10,854 nucleotides of DNA from Eubacteriales Family XIII. Incertae Sedis bacterium. Lineage in GTDB: Bacteria; Bacillota; Clostridia; Peptostreptococcales; Anaerovoracaceae. This document shows positions 1 to 6,791 of the stretch, one piece after another. The first letter of the stretch is position 1. Each line of letters begins with the position of its first letter. Both the position numbers and the translations under genes were made by a program. The notes under the pieces are model-generated. The model was not told the origin of the DNA and made no database searches. It saw only the letters and a program-made list of their open reading frames with translations. The DNA is taken from NCBI GenBank assembly GCA_031290715.1, contig JAITNA010000105.1, positions 1-10,854 of the forward strand. Reading direction: 5' to 3'.

Positions 1-145
1 CAAAATGCGCGAGTTTTTCCATAAACCACGGGTTTTGCATGGTCATCGGCCCGCGTTCCCCCGCCGTCAGGGAATTGGTATTGTCCGCAACCGGAGCGCC
101 TACCTCATTTGTCAGCTTCCTGCCCTTTATCTCATCTTTGCTCAT
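1..145 (-). CDS. katA: Catalase, N-terminal fragment (3' end outside window)
   Basis: Haem catalase that would break hydrogen peroxide into water and oxygen in the cytoplasm. Only the first 48 codons are here; the gene continues past the left edge. Read on the minus strand from the ATG at 143-145, the protein has GAPVADN near residue 16, NSLTAGERGP near residue 24, and EKLAHF at residues 43-48. These are the standard N-terminal signatures of monofunctional (clade 3-like) catalases, just before the usual DRE/PER segment. The start is supported by GGAGGTG about 5 bases upstream and by the match to the family N terminus. The catalytic His and Asn and the haem-ligand Tyr lie outside the window, so activity cannot be judged. 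The gene is 138 bases downstream of an LCP gene on the same strand and probably has its own promoter. The family call is firm; the symbol is the generic one. Confidence 0.9.
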   Translation of the reverse strand, partial: MSKDEIKGRKLTNEVGAPVADNTNSLTAGERGPMTMQNPWFMEKLAHF

Positions 146-245
146 AAACCCACCTCCGAAAACAATCCTTTTGGAATCACAACGGCGCTCCGCAGACCTC
201 CCCGCGAACCGGCTAACAACATCCAACTCTCCGCAACAAATTTCA

Positions 246-274
246 ATACTATCATTGTACCGTGAAATGCGCAA
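246..274 (-). promoter_or_regulatory. Possible catalase promoter flanked by a short inverted repeat
   Basis: On the minus strand, TTGCGC (269-274) is followed after 17 bases by TAGTAT (246-251), giving an acceptable but weak sigma-A-type promoter about 100 bases ahead of the catalase ATG. A 6-bp inverted repeat (TGAAAT at 263-268 and ATTTCA at 240-245) abuts the inner edge of the -35 and the downstream edge of the -10. It could be a repressor site. It does not match the PerR box I know, and arms this short can arise by chance. The rest of the 146-283 gap shows no clear terminator for the LCP gene. Confidence 0.25.
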
Positions 275-283
275 TTTATTTCT

Positions 284-1420
284 TTATAGATCCTCAGCTT
301 CCGCGGCGCCCTTTGCTATGGCTACGCCTACGTATGGCCCTGTCGCGTCCGCGGGCAGGGTGAACGGCGGATCGTAGATTTCCCGAAGCATCGCAGTGAT
401 CTTCGTATCGTCGGCCGCCACATAGAACGACAGACCGCCGATCATCTCGGGCACGCCGGGCAGCATGAACGCCTGGACATTGTCCGAATTCATGCCGTTT
501 GCTTCCGAAGCGACGTAGAGGATGGACCGCAGCGTGAGGTCGGAGTCGACGTTCTCTACAATAGATTTGGCGAGTGCGGGCAAGGTGTTCAGATTGAGCG
601 CCTGTTTGATCGCGGCTTTCATGAATTCCTGCTGCGCGGCGACCCTGCCGAGATCGCCGTCGTAATACCCCTTGCGATAACGCAGATACTGCACCGAATG
701 CGCACCGTCAAGAATCTGCTCGCCGGCCTGAAGGTCGATCAGCAAATTTTCAAGCGGAGCGGAATAATACATGCGCTTCGGGACATTGAACGGGACGCCG
801 CCCATCGAATCGACGATGTGCGCCACACCGTCGTAGGACGCGACCGCGTAGTAATTGATCGGAATCCCGCAGAGCACATCGCTGACCGCTTCCGCCGATG
901 CTTCGGGGCCGTTTTGGAATACCGAGTTGATCTTGAGATAACTGGAGCTGTACCCCGCGCGGGCATAGTAGGTGTCGCGCGGAACGGAGATGATGGCGAC
1001 GCTTTTCGCCTCGGGGTCGAAACTGAAAAGCATGATGGTATCGGACAGTTTTTCCGCGGTATTGCCGAGAACGAGTACATTGACGCGTTTTGAATCCTTG
1101 AACTCGGCCGCGAACATCCCTGTGCCGGGCACGAGGATGCTGATGTTTTCCGGCGTCGTCGGCCGCACAATCTCCTCGTCGCCGCCGCTTCCGCTTCCGC
1201 TGCTGCCGTCGCCTTTGTTCAGGATCGGCGCATCGAGAAGCTTGTTGACATAGATGACGCCCGCCGTGCCGCCCACCAGCGCGATGATAAACACAAGCAC
1301 AAATACCTTGATAAAGAGCTTCGAGTTGAATCCCTTTTTCTTTTTCGTTGTTTCCGATATATCTGACATACTCATATCCTTGTCCTCATTATTATCCATC
1401 TTTTTCCCCCGTTTCCGCAT
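284..1420 (-). CDS. LCP (LytR-CpsA-Psr) family cell-envelope protein, copy B
   Basis: LCP proteins are membrane-anchored enzymes that transfer lipid-linked glycopolymers such as teichoic acids or capsule onto peptidoglycan on the outer face of the membrane. The 378-residue reading frame has a Lys-rich cytoplasmic tail, one membrane helix near residues 34-57, a Gly/Ser-rich linker (70-82), then an LCP domain from about 110. Family motifs are SDTIMLFSFD (126-135), SVPRDTYY (145-152), DSMGGVPFNVP (204-214), LDGAHSVQYLRYR (237-249) and GDLGRV (255-260). The usual Asp and Arg residues between LG and SDT are missing, and Ala262 replaces the usual Arg of the GRxxRQQ motif. The ATG at 1420 gives a 29-base overlap with copy A and has GGAG close by. 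A second ATG at 1399 has GGGGG at good spacing and an 8-base overlap (ATGGATAA), and is equally likely as the start. Product class is secure; the exact substrate is unknown. Confidence 0.88.
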   Translation of the reverse strand: MRKRGKKMDNNEDKDMSMSDISETTKKKKGFNSKLFIKVFVLVFIIALVGGTAGVIYVNKLLDAPILNKGDGSSGSGSGGDEEIVRPTTPENISILVPGTGMFAAEFKDSKRVNVLVLGNTAEKLSDTIMLFSFDPEAKSVAIISVPRDTYYARAGYSSSYLKINSVFQNGPEASAEAVSDVLCGIPINYYAVASYDGVAHIVDSMGGVPFNVPKRMYYSAPLENLLIDLQAGEQILDGAHSVQYLRYRKGYYDGDLGRVAAQQEFMKAAIKQALNLNTLPALAKSIVENVDSDLTLRSILYVASEANGMNSDNVQAFMLPGVPEMIGGLSFYVAADDTKITAMLREIYDPPFTLPADATGPYVGVAIAKGAAEAEDL

Positions 1421-2366
1421 CCTGCTCCGCGGTCATACTGTAGATCTGCCGCATCATTTCCGCTGTCGCCGCCCGGTCGGAAACATAGTAGGAAGCGCCG
1501 TTCATCATGTTCGGGACGCCGGGAATCGTCCACGCGGCAAAGCTCTCCGCGCTCATGCCGGCGGCTTCGCTGCCGATCCGCACGGCCATGCGCGGCGTGA
1601 TGTCCGATGTCACTTCTTTGGCCGCCGCGGCCGCCACCTTCGGGAAGCCGAAGCCGACGCTTTGCTTGAACGCTTCTTTCAGAAACTCCTGCTGCGCGTT
1701 CACGCGGCCGAGGTCCGCCGTCGGATAGCCCGAGCGAAACCGCAGGTACTGTACGGCATGCGCGCCGTCGAGAACCTGCGGGCCCGCCGTCAAATGAATG
1801 TACAGATTTTGGGCCGGGTCCTCGTAATTCATATCCATCGGGACATTCATCTCGATGCCGCCCATCGCGTCCACCACATGGGCGACGCCCTCATCCGTGA
1901 TCTGCGCGTAGAAATGAATCGGCACGCCGCCGAGCACATTGCTGACCGCCTGCGCGCACCCTTGAAAACCCTCCGTTTCATAGACGGAATTGATCTTTTG
2001 ATAGGCCGCGCCGGGGAAATTCGGGCGCTCGTAGTAGGTATCCCGCGGCACCGATATCTCATCCACCCGTTTCAGCTCCGTGTCGAAACTGAATACCATC
2101 ATGGTGTCCGACAGCCCGCTGTTCGTGCCGAGAAAGAGGATGTTGACACGTTTGGAATCCGGAAATTCCCTTGAAAAATCGCTGTCCCCCCCGGCGATCG
2201 GCGTGATATCGTCCATGATATCCCCGCCGACGAGCCCGAGCAGGCCGTATTTCTCGATCAACACCTTCCCGCCGGCCAATACCAACGCGAGAACCACTAC
2301 GATAATAAGGAATTTCCCGATGCCGAAGCCTTTTTTCTTTTTTCTTTTTTCTTCTATCCTCGCCAT
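1392..2366 (-). CDS. LCP (LytR-CpsA-Psr) family cell-envelope protein, copy A
   Basis: This 324-residue paralogue of the neighbouring LCP protein is expected to be an extracytoplasmic phosphotransferase linking anionic glycopolymers to the wall. It has a basic N terminus (EEKRKKKK, residues 5-12), one membrane helix (about 18-36), and an LCP domain from about residue 70. Motifs are ILFLGTN (76-82), LSDTMMVFSFD (85-95), SVPRDTYY (105-112), DAMGGIEMNVP (166-176), LDGAHAVQYLRFR (199-211) and DLGRV (218-222). As in copy B, the loop before SDT is short and lacks the usual Asp and Arg residues, and Ala224 stands where GRxxRQQ normally has Arg. The start has AGGCGG eight bases upstream. It sits 24 bases downstream of the acyl-CoA dehydrogenase stop and overlaps copy B, so the three are probably co-transcribed. 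The basic stretch is encoded by three 7-bp repeats (see 2331-2351). Confidence 0.9.
   Translation of the reverse strand: MARIEEKRKKKKGFGIGKFLIIVVVLALVLAGGKVLIEKYGLLGLVGGDIMDDITPIAGGDSDFSREFPDSKRVNILFLGTNSGLSDTMMVFSFDTELKRVDEISVPRDTYYERPNFPGAAYQKINSVYETEGFQGCAQAVSNVLGGVPIHFYAQITDEGVAHVVDAMGGIEMNVPMDMNYEDPAQNLYIHLTAGPQVLDGAHAVQYLRFRSGYPTADLGRVNAQQEFLKEAFKQSVGFGFPKVAAAAAKEVTSDITPRMAVRIGSEAAGMSAESFAAWTIPGVPNMMNGASYYVSDRAATAEMMRQIYSMTAEQDAETGEKDG
2331..2351 (-). repeat. Three tandem 7-bp repeats (GAAAAAA) inside the LCP copy A 5' end
   Basis: On the coding (minus) strand GAAAAAA occurs three times head to tail without mismatch and encodes part of the basic stretch at residues 6-12. Seven is not a multiple of three, so gain or loss of one unit would shift the reading frame close to the start codon. 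The copy number is low, so this is only a candidate slippage site. Confidence 0.6.
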
Positions 2367-2390
2367 AATCCGCCTTTTTGCCCGTGGCCC

Positions 2391-3239
2391 CTATTTGCTG
2401 TAATCAAAAAATCCCGCGCCGGTTTTCCGCCCGAGCTTGCCGCCGCGCACCATCTTCCGAAGCAGCGGGTGCGGCCGGTATTTGGAGTCGCCGGTTTCCG
2501 TGAACAGCGTTTCCATGATGGCAAGGCATACGTCAAGCCCGACGAGGTCGCCGAGCGCAAGCGGCCCCATGGGATGGTTCGCGCCGAGCTTCATCGCTTC
2601 GTCGATATCCTCCGCGGACGCCACGCCGTCGGCGTAGATGCCGATCCCCTCGTTGATCATGGGGACCAGAATCCGGTTGACGACAAATCCGGGGGCTTCT
2701 TCCACCTTGACGGGCGTTTTGCCGATCTGTTTCGCCGCTTCGATCACGGCCGACTCCGTTTCCGCCGATGTTTGAAGGCCTTTAATAATTTCGACCAATT
2801 TCATCACAGGAGCGGGATTGAAGAAGTGCATGCCGACGACTTTTTCGGGACGCCCCGTTGCGTTTGAAATCTCCGTGACGGAAAACGCGGAAGTGTTGGA
2901 CGCGAGAATCGTATCCGGCCCCGTCAGCTTGTCGAGGTCCGCAAATAAGGTCTTTTTGACCTCAAGGTTTTCATAGATGGCCTCGATAATCAAATCCGCG
3001 TCCGCGACGACGTCCAACTTCGGGCTATGGGAAATCCGTCCCAAAACGGCCGTTTTTTCATCCGCGGAAATCCGCTCTTTTTCCGCAAGTTTTGTGAGGT
3101 TCTTCTCAATCAGCGCATAGCCCTTCTCAATAGCCGGTTCAAAAGCGTCCGTAAAAGCGACCTCAAACCCGCCTTGCGCGATCACCTGAATGATCCCCGC
3201 GCCCATCGTTCCTGCGCCAATCACACCAACTTTCTTCAT
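2391..3239 (-). CDS. hbd: 3-hydroxybutyryl-CoA dehydrogenase
   Basis: NAD(P)-dependent cytoplasmic enzyme that interconverts acetoacetyl-CoA and 3-hydroxybutyryl-CoA, in clostridia usually part of butyrate formation or of short-chain acyl-CoA oxidation. The 282-residue length is typical of the bacterial single-function enzyme. It has an N-terminal Rossmann fold with GAGTMG (9-14), the EAIYEN segment (86-91), SNTSA (114-118), and the signature HFFNPAPVMKLVE (138-150). The family's catalytic His and Glu are H138 and E150. The C-terminal domain has APGFVVNRIL (182-191), NHPMGPLALGD (221-231) and a final GRKTGAGFFDY. The ATG at 3237-3239 is preferred over one 27 bases further upstream, because GGAGG lies six bases before it and the shorter form begins right at the conserved MKKVGVIGAG. 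No thiolase, crotonase or acyl-CoA dehydrogenase gene is adjacent, so its pathway partners must lie elsewhere. It appears to head the unit containing the two LCP genes. Confidence 0.95.
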   Translation of the reverse strand: MKKVGVIGAGTMGAGIIQVIAQGGFEVAFTDAFEPAIEKGYALIEKNLTKLAEKERISADEKTAVLGRISHSPKLDVVADADLIIEAIYENLEVKKTLFADLDKLTGPDTILASNTSAFSVTEISNATGRPEKVVGMHFFNPAPVMKLVEIIKGLQTSAETESAVIEAAKQIGKTPVKVEEAPGFVVNRILVPMINEGIGIYADGVASAEDIDEAMKLGANHPMGPLALGDLVGLDVCLAIMETLFTETGDSKYRPHPLLRKMVRGGKLGRKTGAGFFDYSK

Positions 3240-3292
3240 ATCGTCCTCCTTTGCACATAGCAACATCTGTCATAAATATCATAGGAACAAAA

Positions 3293-3322
3293 ATTATATC
3301 ACAATTTCACAGCCGTCCGCAA
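3293..3322 (-). promoter_or_regulatory. Extended -10 promoter of the hbd-LCP-LCP unit
   Basis: On the minus strand TGATATAAT (3293-3301) is a perfect extended -10 element (TGn followed by TATAAT). A weak -35 candidate, TTGCGG (3317-3322), lies 18 bases upstream and overlaps the end of the gap after pgi. Transcription would begin near 3286, giving a leader of about 45 bases before the hbd start. This separates hbd and the LCP genes from pgi even though all are on the same strand. Confidence 0.65.
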
Positions 3323-3324
3323 AT

Positions 3325-4587
3325 TTACCGGCCCGCGCCGCCCGCGCCCGCCAGATATTCCAGCATACCTTTTTTGTAAGCTTCGACCCCGGGCTGATTG
3401 AACGGATCCACCCCCATGAGCAGCCCGGTCAGCGCACAGGTCAATTCAAAGACGTAGACGAGCTGGCCGAAGCACCACGCGCTGTTTTTCGGGATGTATA
3501 CGCGGATCACAGGCACGCCGACAGCCCGGTGCGCACAGGTCATGCCTTCGAGCACCGCGCGGTTGAATTCATGATACGTCCGCCCCGCGTAATCGCCCGC
3601 ATCGGGGCCTGTTATTGTAATGTCCTCCGTCGGCTCCTCCACGAAAAGCAGGGTTTCATAGAATATCTGCTTGCCGTCCTGAAAGAATTGCCCGAGCGAG
3701 TGCAGATCGCGGCTGATGCCCACGCCGACCGGAAACGCCCCGCGGCCGTCCTTGCCCTCGCTCTCGCCGAAAAGCTGCAGCGACCAAGAAACGAAGTCCT
3801 CGACGGACGGGTCGAAAAACGCGAACGTTTCAACATCCTTCCGGCTTTCGAGCGCCGCGCGCACACAGGCCAGCGTTTTGGCGGCTTCGGTCAAATCGTC
3901 CCGCTCCGCCGACGCCGCGCCCGCGAGAATCTGCCGGATGTCTATGCCCGCGGCGGCCAAGGGAAGCAGCCCGACAGGGGTCAGGACGGAATAGCGCCCG
4001 CCGATGTCGGCCGGGAGCGCAAAACTTGTATAGCCGTTCGCATCCGCTTCGGCCTTGAGTTTGCCGGACGCCGCGTCCGTGATCGCGTAGATACGGCTCA
4101 GCGCCCGCTCGCGGCCGTACTTCTCCGTGAGCAGCTGTTTCAGCGCGAGGAAAGCGACGCTCGGTTCGAGCGTCCCCCCGGACTTGCTGATGACGAGCAG
4201 ACAGATATCCCCGCCCTTGATCCGCTCGATCAATTTCCGGTGGTATGTCCCGCTGACGTTGAAGCCCGCGAAAACGACCTCCGGCCATTCGCCGGGCTGT
4301 TTCGAGTCGGCCCGGTCGATGAACGAAAGCGCGGCTTTCGCGCCGAGGTACGAACCCCCGATACCGATCACGACCAAATACGCGCAGCGCCCCGCAATCT
4401 CCCGCGCGGTTTTCTCGATACGCGACAGCGTTTCCTCCGGGATATTTGCCGCGTAGTCCACCCATCCCGTAAAGGGAAGCTTTTTTTCATACAGCACGTC
4501 TTTCAGGGCGTCCGCTTTCGCGCCGAGGCCTTTCGCTTCTGTGAGAATATCCTCGTCCATTTCATAGGCGATCCGTACTTTATCCAT
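3325..4587 (-). CDS. pgi: Glucose-6-phosphate isomerase (short Firmicutes type)
   Basis: Cytoplasmic enzyme interconverting glucose 6-phosphate and fructose 6-phosphate in glycolysis and gluconeogenesis; it also feeds sugar-nucleotide synthesis. At 420 residues it is slightly shorter than the roughly 450-residue Firmicutes form and much shorter than the proteobacterial one. Visible motifs are VVIGIGGSYLGAKAA (72-86), the phosphate-binding SKSGGTLEPS (134-143), DIGGRYSVLTPVGLLPLA (194-211, PROSITE signature 1), QLFGESEGKDGRG (271-283), DLHSLGQFFQDG (294-305), and GVDPFNQPGVEAYK (392-405, signature 2 with the catalytic-region Lys). The position I align with the catalytic Glu of the Bacillus enzyme (QEG) reads Asp304 here (QDG). 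The start has AAAGGAGA seven bases upstream. The 59-base gap behind the CapD-like gene holds a 10-bp palindrome (AGTGTACACT, 4618-4627) but no clear promoter, so read-through from that gene is possible. Confidence 0.96.
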   Translation of the reverse strand: MDKVRIAYEMDEDILTEAKGLGAKADALKDVLYEKKLPFTGWVDYAANIPEETLSRIEKTAREIAGRCAYLVVIGIGGSYLGAKAALSFIDRADSKQPGEWPEVVFAGFNVSGTYHRKLIERIKGGDICLLVISKSGGTLEPSVAFLALKQLLTEKYGRERALSRIYAITDAASGKLKAEADANGYTSFALPADIGGRYSVLTPVGLLPLAAAGIDIRQILAGAASAERDDLTEAAKTLACVRAALESRKDVETFAFFDPSVEDFVSWSLQLFGESEGKDGRGAFPVGVGISRDLHSLGQFFQDGKQIFYETLLFVEEPTEDITITGPDAGDYAGRTYHEFNRAVLEGMTCAHRAVGVPVIRVYIPKNSAWCFGQLVYVFELTCALTGLLMGVDPFNQPGVEAYKKGMLEYLAGAGGAGR

Positions 4588-4646
4588 GTATCTCTCCTTT
4601 CACACGACTCGGGTTCCAGTGTACACTTTATTTCTGAACATAACCT

Positions 4647-6659
4647 TTATTCATTTTCGATTTTCACGCCGCGGACGGTCGGACCGGATCCCGGTTTTTT
4701 GTAAATCGGAAATACGCGGTGCAAGAAGGCGACGACTGCGGCATCGTCCATTTCATCCGCTTCCTCCGCACTCGGATACCGCAATTCAGACCGCTGCGGC
4801 CGCTTCGCCCCGGCCCCGGCTCCGGCTCTGTCCTTGTCCGCGGCAAGCCAAATCCGGTCCGACACCTCGGCGCCGAGCTCCTCCGGCTCTTGCTCGTCCC
4901 GTTCAAAAAGCCGTTCCCCGGGCCGGAGCTGCGTGACGACAATATCGATATCCTCATAGGGGACGGCGCCGGACAGCTTCACCATCGTTTCGGCCAATTC
5001 CCAAATCCCCATCGGCTCGCCGGGACCGAGGACAAGCGTTTCGCCGCCCTCCGCTCCGGCACCCGCTTGCACGGTCAAAATCGCCGCTTCTTCGGCGCTG
5101 ATGAAATACCGGACGATATCCTTATCCATGACCGTTACCGGCCCGCCCTTTTCGATCTGGCGCTTGAATATCGAAACGACATTCCCGCGGCCTTCGATCA
5201 AATTGGAGAAACGAACCGCGGTATAGCGCGTATTCGATTGGCTGTTTTTGTCGAGCGCGTACATCTCCGCAAGGCGCTTGCACGCCGACGCGACGCCTGT
5301 CGGATCCGCGGCCTTGACAGTCGATATCAGCACGAATTTTTCGGCCGCAAATTCATCCGCGAGGTCCGCGGTATGTTTCAGCCCGATCACGTTCGTCAGG
5401 AAAGCTTCCCGCGGATTCATCTGAATGAGCGGGATTTGTTTCAGCTCCGCGGCATGAAAGACCAAATGCGGCCGAAACGCGAAAAACACCTTGCGCATTG
5501 TTTCCCTGTCCCGCACGGAAGCGATCACGGTCCGAAACTCCGTATCGCCGTTCAGAATGCCCGCCGCTTCGGTTTCGGACGCGAGCAGCGCCAGATCGTC
5601 CTCTGAGATGTCGAGGACAATAAGCCTGCGCGGCTTGTACCGTATAATTTGCCGGCACAGCTCCGCGCCGAACACCCCCGCGCCCCCCGTGACAAGCACC
5701 ACCTTGCCCCGAATCTGCTCCCCGATCTCCTTGTGGCCCACCTGGGGCCTGTCCCGCCCGAGCAGATCGGACACATCCGGTCTGCGCAGGTCGGCCAAAG
5801 ACGCGGGCGGCGCGTCTTTGGTGCGGCTTTGCCGAAGCGGAAGCATTTTGACGCCGCTGCGCGTTTTGACGCATTCCTTCAGAATCGCCGCCGTATGACG
5901 CCGTCCGACCGTCGGCTTCGCAAGAATGATTTCGTCGATGGCGCGGCGCCGCGCAAGCAAGCGGATGTCGCCCCGGCCGCCGGCAATGACGATGCCGAGC
6001 AGCGCCCCGCCCTCATGATTCTTGTCGTCGTCCACAATGAGCTCGGGCCGCAAGCCCGCGTATTCGTTTTGCTGCATTTCCTCGATCAAATCGGCGGCCG
6101 CGCGGCTTGAGCCGATAATCATCACCCGCTTGATGTTTCTTTTTGCCCGTCCCGTGCGCCGGCGCACAGCCCGCCCGGTCCCCGCCGTCCCGCCCGCCGC
6201 CTTCTCCGCCGCCCTTTCCGCTTCCGCGCGGCTCCGCGTCATGACACGAAGATAAGACAGCCGTGAAGCAAAAACGATCAGGACGTCGAAGATAAAGGAA
6301 AACAAAATGACGCCCGGATTGAGCGCCGGGTCTATCCCCGCGAATACCGCTGCCGTGACGGAAGCAAACGTGCCTGCCGCGAGCGCGAGAACCACGCGTT
6401 TGTAATCCTGAAAATCGGCGTACTCAAAAAGAATGCGATATACGGAAAAAACAAAGAGCGACAGGAGTTTGACGCCGATCAGAATAAGGGAGCCCGCAGG
6501 AAAATTGTCCGCGTACTGCGCCGCCGCAAAAGCGATCGTCGCTTTGCCCGCGCCGGCCGTTTCGACGACAAGATACGCCAACAAATAAGAAGCGTTGAAC
6601 GCGATGATATCCGCAATGATAAAAAAGGCAACCCGTATGTTTTTTTTTGTCAATGACAC
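4647..6659 (-). CDS. Membrane-anchored nucleotide-sugar 4,6-dehydratase homologue (CapD/PglF/FlaA1 family), altered active site
   Basis: Relatives oxidise and dehydrate UDP-GlcNAc to a 4-keto-6-deoxy sugar for capsule, glycan or glycoprotein synthesis. This 670-residue protein has the family layout: four membrane helices (about 9-32, 55-78, 88-109, 115-138), a first Rossmann domain (about 176-275, RVMIIGSS, VDDDK, IDEIILA), and a C-terminal SDR domain (about 318-590) with VLVTGGAGVFG (321-331), FHAAELKQIPL (401-411), RYFISAEEAA (517-526) and LRPGERLFE (578-586). The catalytic segment usually reads STDKA...MGATK; here it is STVKA (446-450), with Val448 for Asp, and VASACK (456-461), with Ala457 at the catalytic Met/Tyr position. 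Thr447, Lys449 and Lys461 remain. The first Rossmann loop (GSSRAA) also lacks the usual GxGxxG. The start is GTG with GGAG six bases upstream. Family membership is firm; dehydratase activity is doubtful. Confidence 0.9.
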   Translation of the reverse strand: MSLTKKNIRVAFFIIADIIAFNASYLLAYLVVETAGAGKATIAFAAAQYADNFPAGSLILIGVKLLSLFVFSVYRILFEYADFQDYKRVVLALAAGTFASVTAAVFAGIDPALNPGVILFSFIFDVLIVFASRLSYLRVMTRSRAEAERAAEKAAGGTAGTGRAVRRRTGRAKRNIKRVMIIGSSRAAADLIEEMQQNEYAGLRPELIVDDDKNHEGGALLGIVIAGGRGDIRLLARRRAIDEIILAKPTVGRRHTAAILKECVKTRSGVKMLPLRQSRTKDAPPASLADLRRPDVSDLLGRDRPQVGHKEIGEQIRGKVVLVTGGAGVFGAELCRQIIRYKPRRLIVLDISEDDLALLASETEAAGILNGDTEFRTVIASVRDRETMRKVFFAFRPHLVFHAAELKQIPLIQMNPREAFLTNVIGLKHTADLADEFAAEKFVLISTVKAADPTGVASACKRLAEMYALDKNSQSNTRYTAVRFSNLIEGRGNVVSIFKRQIEKGGPVTVMDKDIVRYFISAEEAAILTVQAGAGAEGGETLVLGPGEPMGIWELAETMVKLSGAVPYEDIDIVVTQLRPGERLFERDEQEPEELGAEVSDRIWLAADKDRAGAGAGAKRPQRSELRYPSAEEADEMDDAAVVAFLHRVFPIYKKPGSGPTVRGVKIENE
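6640..6648 (-). repeat. Nine-base A run in the first codons of the CapD-like gene
   Basis: Nine consecutive A residues on the coding strand span codons 4-7. They end as A AAA AAC in phase, which is also a classical -1 slippery heptamer. Replication slippage here would shift the frame at the very start of the gene. A TTG at 6651-6653, just ahead of the run, is a less likely alternative start. Confidence 0.5.
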
Positions 6660-6718
6660 GCCTCGCTCCGCAGCGCTGCCGCCGCGGAACCAAAGACTGC
6701 GCAGGGCACAAAACTATC

Positions 6719-6737
6719 TGCCGCTCGGATAGCGGCA
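6719..6737 (-). other. Leader hairpin upstream of the CapD-like gene
   Basis: TGCCGCT, a 5-base loop, and AGCGGCA form a perfect 7-bp stem. It lies about 60 bases upstream of the GTG start and downstream of the predicted promoter, so it should be in the mRNA leader. No run of T follows it on either strand, so it is not a standard intrinsic terminator. Its function is unknown; it could protect the leader or be part of a regulatory structure. Confidence 0.45.
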
Positions 6738-6752
6738 TTTAGCTGCGGTAGT

Positions 6753-6764
6753 AATAACGTTATT
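6753..6764. promoter_or_regulatory. 12-bp perfect palindrome at the predicted transcription start
   Basis: AATAACGTTATT is its own reverse complement and covers the end of the predicted -10 and the expected start site of the CapD-like gene. That is a typical position for a repressor operator. I do not recognise the regulator. Confidence 0.4.
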
Positions 6765-6791
6765 GTATTGCCGAAATCCTCACCGCTTCAA
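6762..6791 (-). promoter_or_regulatory. Predicted promoter of the CapD-like gene
   Basis: On the minus strand TTGAAG (6786-6791) is followed after 18 bases by TACAAT (6762-6767), matching the sigma-A consensus at four and five positions respectively. The leader to the GTG would be about 100 bases. The 178-base gap (6660-6837) that holds it has no recognisable RNA gene and no obvious terminator for the nucleoside kinase. Confidence 0.5.

Noticed and set aside
146..283. PerR box or riboswitch in the catalase leader
   Set aside because: I could not match the PerR consensus or any riboswitch core; only a 6-bp inverted repeat is present.
1254..2174. Plus-strand open frame of 306 codons opposite LCP copy A
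   Set aside because: Antisense shadow of the LCP genes, with low-complexity basic composition and no recognisable motif.
3240..3266. N-terminal extension of the hydroxybutyryl-CoA dehydrogenase
   Set aside because: The added residues precede the universal Rossmann start and include the ribosome binding site itself.
3190..4704. Plus-strand open frame of 504 codons opposite pgi
   Set aside because: It is the complement of a clearly coding, motif-rich gene. The long frame comes from GC-rich third positions, has no ribosome binding site, and its Arg/His-rich translation resembles no family.
6719..6737. Hairpin as an intrinsic terminator for the nucleoside kinase transcript or the opposite strand
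   Set aside because: No T run follows on either strand, and on the minus strand it lies beyond the next predicted promoter.
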